Shown here one piece after another: positions 26,558 through 33,070 of a DNA stretch of 33,070 nt. This DNA comes from Tardiphaga sp. (GTDB lineage: Bacteria; Pseudomonadota; Alphaproteobacteria; Rhizobiales; Xanthobacteraceae), in contig JAQGJY010000094.1 of the NCBI GenBank assembly GCA_028290325.1, positions 1-33,070 on the forward strand. The letters are read 5' to 3'. Position 1 is the first letter of the stretch. Each line of letters starts with the position of its first letter. Both the position numbers and the translations under genes were made by a program. A model generated the notes under the pieces. It was not told where the DNA came from, searched no databases, and saw only the letters and a list, made by a program, of their open reading frames with translations.

Positions 26558-27031
26558 TTAGCCACGCGCGCGCAGGATGCGGCCCTTTTCCCGTGACCAG
26601 TCGCGCTTCTTTTCGGTATCGCGCTTGTCGTGAAGCTGCTTGCCCTTGGCCAGCGCCAATTGCAGTTTCACGCGACCGCGCTCGTTGAAATACATTTTCA
26701 GCGGCACCAGCGTCATGCCCTGGCGCTCGACCGCACCCATCAGCTTGTTGATCTGCTTGCGATGGAGCAGCAATTTACGCGGCCGCTTCGGCTCGTGGTT
26801 GAACTGGTTGGCCTGCAAATATTCAGGGATGTTGCAGTTGATCAGCCAGATCTCGCCGTTCTTCGGATCGGCATAAGACTCAGCGATCGTCGATTTGCCG
26901 TTGCGGATCGATTTGACCTCGGTGCCGGTCAGCGCGATGCCGGCCTCGAACGTATCCTCGATGGCATAGTTGAACCGCGCCTTGCGATTCTCCGCCGCCA
27001 CCTTGATCGGACGTTCTTTCTTCTCAGCCAT
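26558..27031 (-). CDS. smpB: SsrA-binding protein
   Basis: Binds tmRNA and guides it into stalled ribosomes for trans-translation. It has 157 residues from ATG 27031; a TTG two codons upstream is in frame but unnecessary. Conserved parts are [28 protein letters not shown] in the oligonucleotide-binding fold, [18 protein letters not shown], and the basic C-terminal tail from about 135 ([15 protein letters not shown]) that reads the empty mRNA channel. It lies downstream of dapA and mscL; dapA-smpB linkage is common in Rhizobiales. Confidence 0.96.
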   Translation of the reverse strand: MAEKKERPIKVAAENRKARFNYAIEDTFEAGIALTGTEVKSIRNGKSTIAESYADPKNGEIWLINCNIPEYLQANQFNHEPKRPRKLLLHRKQINKLMGAVERQGMTLVPLKMYFNERGRVKLQLALAKGKQLHDKRDTEKKRDWSREKGRILRARG

Positions 27032-27089
27032 CGTCAAACACTCTGCGCCGTCGATCGACGCGTTATCAAGCCACCGGGCAATGACCCGA

Positions 27090-27509
27090 TCAGGCTCGCT
27101 TGCTCAAGAGATCACGAATCTCGGTCAGAAGTTCCTCTTCGCGAGTGGGCTTCGGCGGCGCGGCGGAAATCGCCTCGTCCTTGCGCTTCAACTTGTTCAT
27201 GAAGCGGATCGCCATGAACAGCACGAACGCGATAATGACGAAGTTGATCGTGAGCGTCAGGAAATTGCCCCAGGCCAGCACCGCGCCCTGCTTCTTCGCA
27301 TCGACCAGGTTGGTTGCCGTCACGGTTTTCGCGAGGCCGGTGAAGTAGTTCGAGAAGTCCAGACCACCGGTGAGCGCGCCGACGATCGGCATGATGATGT
27401 CGGCGACCATCGAGGTCACGATCGCGCCGAAGGCCGCGCCGATGATGACGCCGACCGCGAGATCGACGACATTGCCCTTCATGGCGAACTCACGAAACTC
27501 CTTCAACAT
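27090..27509 (-). CDS. mscL: Large-conductance mechanosensitive channel
   Basis: Pentameric inner-membrane channel that opens under membrane tension during osmotic downshock. It has 139 residues. The N-terminal amphipathic [20 protein letters not shown] leads into the pore helix (to about 40, rich in Gly and Ala). A periplasmic loop (about 45-78) follows, then the second helix (about 80-105) and a charged cytoplasmic bundle containing RKDEA and [12 protein letters not shown]. It sits between dapA (27 bases upstream) and smpB (58 bases downstream) on the same strand, suggesting one transcript. Confidence 0.96.
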   Translation of the reverse strand: MLKEFREFAMKGNVVDLAVGVIIGAAFGAIVTSMVADIIMPIVGALTGGLDFSNYFTGLAKTVTATNLVDAKKQGAVLAWGNFLTLTINFVIIAFVLFMAIRFMNKLKRKDEAISAAPPKPTREEELLTEIRDLLSKRA

Positions 27510-27536
27510 ACAAAGCCCCTAGGCCATTCAAAGAGA

Positions 27537-28427
27537 CTAATTCAGCAAGCCGGCGTGAACCATGGCGTCGCGGATGATCCGTCCCGTCGGCGCCGTGACC
27601 GGCATCAACGGCAAACGCACCTCTTCATCGAGACGGCAGAGCAGTTTGAGCCCGTGCTTGGCGCCTGCCAGGCCTGGCTCCTTGAAGATGGCGTCATGCA
27701 ATGGCGTCAATCGGTCCTGAATCTTGAGCGCCTCGGCATAGTCGCCCTTCAGCACCGCCGTCATCAGATCGGCGCAGGCTTTCGGCGCGACATTGGCGAC
27801 GACCGAGATACAGCCGTGCCCCCCCGCCGCCATATAGGCCAGCGCCGTCATATCCTCGCCCGACAACTGGATGAAGTCAGGCCCCATGGCGTGACGTTGC
27901 TGCGAGACGCGGGCCAGGTTGGCGGTCGCATCCTTCACGCCGGCGATGTTCTTCAACTCGAACAACCGGGTCATCGTTTCCACCGACAAATCGACCACCG
28001 AGCGCGGCGGAATGTTGTAAATGAAGATCGGAATTCCGACGGCATCGTTGACGGCCTTGAAGTGGTGATACATGCCCTCTTGGGTCGGCTTGTTGTAATA
28101 GGGCGTGACCACCAATACGGCGTCGGCGCCGGCCTTCTCGGCGTGAACAGCGAGGCTGACGGCCTCCTTGGTTGAATTGGAACCCGCGCCCGCGATGGTC
28201 GGAACGCGGCCCTTGGCCTCGTCGATGCACCACTCGACGATCTTCATATGCTCGTCGTGACTCAGCGTCGGACTTTCACCCGTCGTACCGACCGGAACCA
28301 GACCATGCGTGCCTTCGGCGATCTGCCAGCTGACCAGGGCACGGAACGCCGCCTCATCCACGGCGCCATTTTTGAACGGCGTGACCAAGGCGGTGTATGA
28401 GCCCCGAAATTGCGTCTTGGCTGCCAT
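27537..28427 (-). CDS. dapA: 4-hydroxy-tetrahydrodipicolinate synthase
   Basis: Condenses pyruvate with aspartate semialdehyde in lysine and diaminopimelate synthesis, feeding peptidoglycan. It has 296 residues in a TIM barrel. The Schiff-base Lys165 lies in IAGVKDAT, Tyr137 in FIYNIPPR (with Arg142), and the GTTGES loop (47-52) supplies the Thr residues of the proton relay. The [11 protein letters not shown] stretch (108-118) is also typical. It is first in the dapA-mscL-smpB(-peroxiredoxin) string and divergent from the lytic transglycosylase gene, with a 225-base shared upstream region. Confidence 0.96.
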   Translation of the reverse strand: MAAKTQFRGSYTALVTPFKNGAVDEAAFRALVSWQIAEGTHGLVPVGTTGESPTLSHDEHMKIVEWCIDEAKGRVPTIAGAGSNSTKEAVSLAVHAEKAGADAVLVVTPYYNKPTQEGMYHHFKAVNDAVGIPIFIYNIPPRSVVDLSVETMTRLFELKNIAGVKDATANLARVSQQRHAMGPDFIQLSGEDMTALAYMAAGGHGCISVVANVAPKACADLMTAVLKGDYAEALKIQDRLTPLHDAIFKEPGLAGAKHGLKLLCRLDEEVRLPLMPVTAPTGRIIRDAMVHAGLLN

Positions 28428-28652
28428 GATCTGTCTCCGAACGTGCTCCTGACCGAGCTATCGCCCTGTCATAACGCCTCAAGCGATGCGGCGAAAGGGC
28501 CCGGTCCGCGGGGCATCAGTCCTGGATCGGCCGCGATTTGGCCGTGGTGCTGCGCGATCAGACAGCGGGCGAAGCGTCGTCATTGGTGATTTGTCCACCA
28601 TTTTCAGCAAAAGTTGCCGACAATCGATTATTGCCGTTGCGAAGGAATTGCC

Positions 28653-30872
28653 GTGCTGAGACCAGCTTCCACCTCCCGCTTCCTCTGGACCACGTCGGCG
28701 CTGACCGTTCTCGTCCTCGGCGTCGGTGCAATCTCAATCGAGGCCTTTGCACAAGTGCCGATGCCGAAGCCGCGCCCGGTGTCGCGCAATACCGTTCCGC
28801 ACACCACAGCCTCGCTTCCCGCCGATGCGGCCGCGCCGATGCGCCTCGCGCCGCAAGTGCCTGCGACATCAGCGGCGCCGGCGCTGCTTCCGGCCACGCG
28901 CCAACACTCCGCACCGGCGCGCCGCGCGGTTGTGCCGGCCGCCGTGGCGACGTCCGGCTCCGCCTCGCAAGGCGACAGGGATGCGCTCGCCAATGTCATC
29001 GAGCTGATCCGCAATCGCAAATCGAGCGAGGCCGGGACGGCGGTGGGCGATATTTCCGACCCGGTCGCGCGCAAGCTGGCGGAATGGATTTTCCTGCGCA
29101 GTGAAAATAACGGCGCCTCGGTCGAACGCTATCGCACGTTTTTCGCGACCAACCCGAGCTGGCCATCGCAGACCTTCTTGCGCCGCCGGGCCGAAGCGGT
29201 CTTGTGGGATGACAAACGCGACGACAGCACCATCATCGGTTACTTCCAGGATGAGAAACCGCTGTCGGGCAAGGGCCGCCTGTCGCTCGCCAAGGCACTG
29301 CTCGCTCGCGGCGATCGCGCGGGCGCGGAACGTCTGGTGCGCGAGGCATGGCGTGGCGACCAGATGTCGGCCGACACGGAAAGCGCGGTGCTCGAGATGT
29401 TCGGATCGCTGCTGACCGGCGGCGACCATAAAGCGCGCATGGACCTGATGCTCTACGGCGCCGATCACGACGCCGGCATGCGCGCCGCCAAACGCCTCGG
29501 CGCGGGCTATGTCGCGCTCGCAAGGGCGCGGACTGCCGTCGCCAAAAAAACCGATGGCGCGAAATCCCTGCTCGACTCCGTGCCGCAGGAATTACGCAGT
29601 GACCCCGGCTACATCTTCGCCCGCATTCAACAGTTGCGCCGCGAGGAAAATTTTGCCGCGGCCGGCCAATTGATGTTGAGCGCGCCGCGCGATCCCAGCC
29701 GCCTGTATAACTTCGACGAATGGTGGATCGAGCGCCGTCTGCTGGCGCGCAAGCTGCTCGATAGCAACGAGCCGCGCACCGCCTATCTGATCGCGCGCGA
29801 TGCGGCGCTGCCGCAGAAGGACATCTACAAGACCGAGCAGGAATTTACCGCGGGCTGGATCGCGTTGCGGTTCCTGAAAGATCCGGCCACGGCCGCGCAG
29901 CATTTCGCGCGCATCGGCGTCGGCAGCGTCAATCCCACGGCGCTGGCCCGTGCCGGTTATTGGCAGGGTCGCGCCGCCGAAGCCGCCGGTCGGTCGTCGG
30001 ACGCGCGTCAGGCCTATGCGTCGGCGGCCGAACAATCGACGAGCTATTACGGGCAGCTGGCCCGCGCCAAACTCGGTTTGCCGCAGATCGATCTCAACAC
30101 CGCGCCGTCCGGCCGCGCCCGCGGCGTCGAGCGACTCGAGATCGTGCGTGCCGTGCAGTTGCTTTATGCGCTCGACGAAGGCGAGCTGGCGTTGCCGATC
30201 TTTGGCGATATGGGGGAAAACGGCGATCCGGACGCGCTGCTCGGCCTGGCGGAACTGGCATCGCGCAACAACGACGCACGCGCGATGCTGATGGTTGGCA
30301 AGGCCGCTCTCAATCGCGGACTGCCGTTCGATTTCTATGCCTATCCCGTTTCGGGCATTCCGGCCTTCAAACCGATTGCGCCGGACGTCGAACGCTCCAT
30401 CGTCTATGCGATCGCGCGGCAGGAAAGCGCCTTCAATCCCGCCGTCGTCTCGCCGGCCAACGCCTACGGCCTGATGCAGGTCACGCCCGATGCGGGGCGC
30501 TATGTGACCAAACGATACGGCGCGAGCTTCGATCTCGGACGCCTGAAGACCGACTCGGTCTACAACGTCACCGTCGGCGCGGCCGAGCTATCGAGCCTGA
30601 TCGAAGATTACCGCGGCTCCTACATCATGACCTTCGCGGGCTACAATGCCGGGCGCGGCAGCGTGCGCAAATGGATCGAGCGTTACGGCGACCCGCGCGA
30701 TCCCAAGGTCGATGCCGTCGATTGGGTCGAATCGATTCCCTTCGCCGAGACCCGCAATTATGTTCAGCGAATCATGGAGAACCTGCAGGTCTATCGCGCG
30801 CGTTTCGGCGGCGGCACGCGCTTGCAGATCGATGCCGACCTGCATCGCGGCGCTTTGGCAAGCGCGGACTAG
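28653..30872 (+). CDS. slt: Soluble lytic murein transglycosylase
   Basis: Periplasmic enzyme cleaving peptidoglycan between MurNAc and GlcNAc with anhydro-ring formation. I take GTG 28653 as start (739 residues): AAGGA lies about 9 bases ahead, and it gives a normal signal peptide (hydrophobic core about 11-31, cleavage near AFAQ). A TTG 13 codons earlier is open but adds an odd Cys-rich piece. A Pro/Ala linker (to about 105) is followed by a long alpha-helical superhelical region (about 110-550). The C-terminal SLT domain (about 575-720) has the catalytic Glu591 in IARQESAFNP, then YGLMQVTP and AGYNAGRGSVRKW. The divergent dapA gene is also a cell-wall gene. Confidence 0.94.
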   Translation: MLRPASTSRFLWTTSALTVLVLGVGAISIEAFAQVPMPKPRPVSRNTVPHTTASLPADAAAPMRLAPQVPATSAAPALLPATRQHSAPARRAVVPAAVATSGSASQGDRDALANVIELIRNRKSSEAGTAVGDISDPVARKLAEWIFLRSENNGASVERYRTFFATNPSWPSQTFLRRRAEAVLWDDKRDDSTIIGYFQDEKPLSGKGRLSLAKALLARGDRAGAERLVREAWRGDQMSADTESAVLEMFGSLLTGGDHKARMDLMLYGADHDAGMRAAKRLGAGYVALARARTAVAKKTDGAKSLLDSVPQELRSDPGYIFARIQQLRREENFAAAGQLMLSAPRDPSRLYNFDEWWIERRLLARKLLDSNEPRTAYLIARDAALPQKDIYKTEQEFTAGWIALRFLKDPATAAQHFARIGVGSVNPTALARAGYWQGRAAEAAGRSSDARQAYASAAEQSTSYYGQLARAKLGLPQIDLNTAPSGRARGVERLEIVRAVQLLYALDEGELALPIFGDMGENGDPDALLGLAELASRNNDARAMLMVGKAALNRGLPFDFYAYPVSGIPAFKPIAPDVERSIVYAIARQESAFNPAVVSPANAYGLMQVTPDAGRYVTKRYGASFDLGRLKTDSVYNVTVGAAELSSLIEDYRGSYIMTFAGYNAGRGSVRKWIERYGDPRDPKVDAVDWVESIPFAETRNYVQRIMENLQVYRARFGGGTRLQIDADLHRGALASAD

Positions 30873-30962
30873 GCGCCGGCGGGCTTGACCTGGTCGCGCG
30901 GCAAACCGACAACCGGGTGAAGAAGCGCGCCGCGCTGACGCGGTCGCCTCAAAACACCGGGA

Positions 30963-31856
30963 ATGCCGATGACCTCAACCTTCCGCGACGTCACATGCTC
31001 GTCCGCCGACGGCCTCAATCTCCACGCCCGCGATTACGCGTCCGCCCGGGTCGGCACGACGCTGCCGGTTCTGTGCCTGCCCGGCCTCACCCGCACGACC
31101 GACGATTTCGACGTCATCGCAACCGCTTTGTCGCAAGACGCAGTGGCACCGCGCCGCGTCGTCGCGATCGATTATCGCGGACGTGGTCTCTCCGACCACG
31201 ATCCGGATCCGGCCAAATACAGCGTGCCGGTGGAGGCCGGCGACGTTCAGGCCGTCGCAACTTCATTGGGGATCACCAAGGCCATCATGATCGGCACCTC
31301 GCGCGGCGGCATGATCGCGATGGTCTTGTCCGCCACCCAGCCCGCGATGGTGGCGGGCGTCGTGCTCAATGACGTCGGTCCGGCGCTGGAGATGACGGGG
31401 CTCATACGCATCAAGGACTACATTGCCAAGGATCGGATTCCGACGTCGTGGGACGAGGCTGCTGCCGGCATCAAGGCGTTGTTCGGCCGCGACTTTCCGA
31501 ACCTGGCCGATGCCGACTGGATGGCTTGGGCCAAGCGCGGCTTCGTCGCGCGTGACGGACACTTGGTCAAGACCCACGATCCGGCTTTGGCGGCGGCCTT
31601 CGCCGGGATCGATCCGGCCAACCCACCGCCCCCGGCGTGGAAGCTGTTCGACAAGATGGTCGGCAAGCCGCTGATGTTGATTCATGGCGGCCGCTCGGAC
31701 CTGCTGTCCGCGCAAGGGGTGCGGGACATGGTGGACCGGCGACCGGACATCGATCTGGTCGAGGTCGCGGATGAAGGCCATGCGCCATTGCTGGCGGATC
31801 CGCCGACGATCGGCCGGATCGCCGCCTTTTGCGCACGCTGCGACGGTGGCGGCTAG
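30963..31856 (+). CDS. Alpha/beta-fold hydrolase
   Basis: Cytoplasmic serine hydrolase of unknown substrate, 297 residues. The likely triad is visible: Ser113 in the nucleophile elbow GTSRGG, Asp246 in HGGRSDLLS and His273 in DEGHAPLL. CLPGLTRTTDDF (38-49) forms the oxyanion region and DYRGRGLSDHDPDPAKY (70-86) is typical of the family. An ATG two codons later (30969) is an equally good start. It follows slt by 90 bases and is closed by a strong terminator. Esterase, lactonase and epoxide-hydrolase-like roles all remain possible. Confidence 0.88.
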   Translation: MPMTSTFRDVTCSSADGLNLHARDYASARVGTTLPVLCLPGLTRTTDDFDVIATALSQDAVAPRRVVAIDYRGRGLSDHDPDPAKYSVPVEAGDVQAVATSLGITKAIMIGTSRGGMIAMVLSATQPAMVAGVVLNDVGPALEMTGLIRIKDYIAKDRIPTSWDEAAAGIKALFGRDFPNLADADWMAWAKRGFVARDGHLVKTHDPALAAAFAGIDPANPPPPAWKLFDKMVGKPLMLIHGGRSDLLSAQGVRDMVDRRPDIDLVEVADEGHAPLLADPPTIGRIAAFCARCDGGG

Positions 31857-31914
31857 CTCCACCAATGCGGCAGGAATTGGCCGCAACTAACTGATATCAA
31901 TATTTAATCTACGA

Positions 31915-31948
31915 AAGCCGTCCGGATTCATCCGGACGGCTTTTTTTT
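31915..31948 (+). terminator. Rho-independent terminator after the hydrolase gene
   Basis: A perfect 12-bp stem AAGCCGTCCGGA (31915-31926) with TCCGGACGGCTT (31931-31942), loop TTCA, and an uninterrupted run of T to 31948. It ends the plus-strand slt-hydrolase pair about 60 bases after the stop. Confidence 0.92.
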
Positions 31949-31976
31949 AACTGGACTGGTCTCGCACAGGTCAACG

Positions 31977-32005
31977 AAAAACCCCCGGCGATTGCTCGCC
32001 GGGGG
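31977..32005 (-). terminator. Rho-independent terminator of the porin gene
   Basis: On the minus strand CCCCCGGCGA (32005-31996), loop GCAA, TCGCCGGGGG (31991-31982), then TTTTT (31981-31977). It lies about 37 bases beyond the porin stop and faces the hydrolase terminator, so the two transcripts are separated by a back-to-back terminator pair. Confidence 0.9.
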
Positions 32006-32042
32006 CTTCGAACTCAGATCAGATGGCCCGAAGGCAACCGGA

Positions 32043-33070
32043 TCAGAAGTTGCGCTGAGCGCGGACGTTCAGCGAGACCGTGTCCTGGTCCTTGAAGTTG
32101 TAGACGGCGGTCGGCTTCGGAGAGGTCGCACCGGGCTGGAAGACTGCCGAACCGGTGAAGTTCTGATCGAGGCGGAAGTACATGACTTCAGCCGAGAAGG
32201 TCAGGTTCTTGACGGGAGTCCAGCGGGTCACGAGACCAACCTGTGCAACGTTGAAGTTCGGGTTGCACGAGAAGTCGGCCGAGAGGTTCGCAATGCCGCG
32301 AGCACCAATGTAGCTAGCACACATGCTTGCTGCAGCGTTCCCGTTGTAACGGACAGCCGAATAGCTGCCGAACAGGCTGGACGACCAGTAAGCATCCCAG
32401 TTGTGGTTGAAGGCACCGCGGATGCCATAGGCTTCCGTCAGTTCAATGCCGCCGCCCGGAATGTAGACGCCGTCGGAGGTGGCACCAAAGCCAACGCTCT
32501 GATACGCGCCACCGCTACCCGAACCGAACATCGCGAAGCTGGGCGAAGCTGCGCTGGTCGAGATGACGTTCTTGGTGTCGCCGCGAGCATAGGACGCATC
32601 GATCTTGATGTCGTCGCCAGGTCCCGTCGGCAGGTTCTTGATCTGCAAGGCGGCCATGACCGAACCACCCCACTTCGCGTCCGGATGCCCGGAAAGTTCC
32701 GAAGCAGCGGTCGGAATGCCACCGGCGCCAAGCGTGTTGTAGGAGCCGTTGACTTCGTGCAGAGCGCCCGACAGCTGGAAGAGACCCCAAGCCTGATCGA
32801 CGCGGATGTTGCCGACGAGATCAGGAGCGCGAACGCCAGCGTAGGCGTTGGAACCGGTACCGAGAACGCCGATCGGCGTTGTAGCGCTAATGTTGTAAAC
32901 AGCGGTACGGTTGAACACGGTCGGATCATCGAGACCGATGGTGGCCGAAACGCCGTTGCCGAACTGCGCGGTGTACTGGATGTTGTTCACGCCGGTGACG
33001 GTGTCATGACCGCCGAGCAGGAACGACGAGTTGTTGCCCGGATACCCATGCCACGGTGTCGCGTAGGCCG
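32043..33070 (-). CDS. Alphaproteobacterial porin (N-terminus beyond window edge)
   Basis: Outer-membrane general diffusion porin of the type abundant in Bradyrhizobium and relatives (Porin_2-like). The frame enters from the right edge and 341 residues are visible. A GTG at 32990 within it is not the true start because the coding pattern continues upstream (WHGYPGNNSSFLLGG and so on). Signs are alternating aromatic beta-strands, Gly/Asn-rich turns, segments such as RVDQAWGLFQLSGALHEV and LTFSAEVMYFRLDQNF, and a C-terminal Phe (VRAQRNF) recognised by the BAM machinery. Two Cys (MCASYIGARG and FSCNPNF) fit a disulfide in a surface loop. Codon choice looks more restricted than in neighbours, as expected for a highly expressed protein. 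Confidence 0.93.
   Translation of the reverse strand, partial: AYATPWHGYPGNNSSFLLGGHDTVTGVNNIQYTAQFGNGVSATIGLDDPTVFNRTAVYNISATTPIGVLGTGSNAYAGVRAPDLVGNIRVDQAWGLFQLSGALHEVNGSYNTLGAGGIPTAASELSGHPDAKWGGSVMAALQIKNLPTGPGDDIKIDASYARGDTKNVISTSAASPSFAMFGSGSGGAYQSVGFGATSDGVYIPGGGIELTEAYGIRGAFNHNWDAYWSSSLFGSYSAVRYNGNAAASMCASYIGARGIANLSADFSCNPNFNVAQVGLVTRWTPVKNLTFSAEVMYFRLDQNFTGSAVFQPGATSPKPTAVYNFKDQDTVSLNVRAQRNF

Noticed and set aside
1-33070. CRISPR arrays, insertion sequences, prophage, tRNA or rRNA genes
   Set aside because: No regularly spaced direct repeats, transposase motifs, integrase genes or tRNA-like cloverleaf sequence were recognised on reading both strands.

Overview
The window is GC-rich, densely packed DNA from an alphaproteobacterium. 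It most likely comes from the Hyphomicrobiales (Rhizobiales), near the Bradyrhizobium/Xanthobacteraceae group. This placement rests on the gene content: a 14-gene nuo operon running into birA, RNase J and methylmalonyl-CoA epimerase; rpoZ beside a single long Rel; a dapA-smpB block divergent from an Slt-type transglycosylase; an alphaproteobacterial porin; and a short palindromic intergenic repeat that resembles those of Rhizobiales genomes. It was judged by eye, with no database search.

Layout. (1) Positions 1-2100, minus strand: a TonB-dependent receptor cut by the left edge, preceded by a DUF2946 protein; together they look like a metal or siderophore uptake unit. (2) Positions 2101-2528: a gap without a clear protein gene. 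It holds a strong plus-strand intrinsic terminator that no recognised gene uses, so a small RNA or a relic transcript is possible. (3) Positions 2529-21036, minus strand: one very long gene string, nuoA-B-C-D-(64-aa ORF)-E-(68-aa ORF)-F-G-H-I-J-K-L-M-N-birA-rnj-mce-(15-codon leader ORF)-DUF1467. Most junctions overlap or are separated by only a few bases, so most of it is probably co-transcribed from a promoter just upstream of nuoA. (4) Positions 21183-24222, minus strand: rel (ppGpp synthetase/hydrolase) and rpoZ (RNA polymerase omega), separated by a terminator, so rel probably has its own promoter. (5) Positions 24620-25952, plus strand: a NYN-domain nuclease-like gene overlapping a family-5-like uracil-DNA glycosylase. 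(6) Positions 25956-28427, minus strand: peroxiredoxin, smpB, mscL and dapA. (7) Positions 28653-31856, plus strand: a soluble lytic transglycosylase and an alpha/beta hydrolase, ending in an excellent terminator. (8) Positions 32043-33070, minus strand: a porin whose N-terminus lies beyond the right edge.

How the genes work together. The nuo block encodes a complete 14-subunit proton-pumping NADH:quinone oxidoreductase. Downstream, BirA biotinylates carboxylases such as propionyl-CoA carboxylase, and Mce handles the next step of propionyl-CoA breakdown. RNase J and SmpB act in RNA turnover and ribosome rescue, and Rel with omega acts in the stringent response. DapA, Slt and MscL relate to the cell wall and turgor.

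No CRISPR array, insertion sequence, tRNA or rRNA was seen, and most of the window is conserved core genome. The least explained items are two small genes embedded in the nuo operon (one starts with an ATGA overlap on nuoD), a histidine-rich loop in NuoL, a long disordered tail on NuoE, the orphan terminator with upstream RNA structure at 2350-2512, and the leader ORF in front of the DUF1467 gene.
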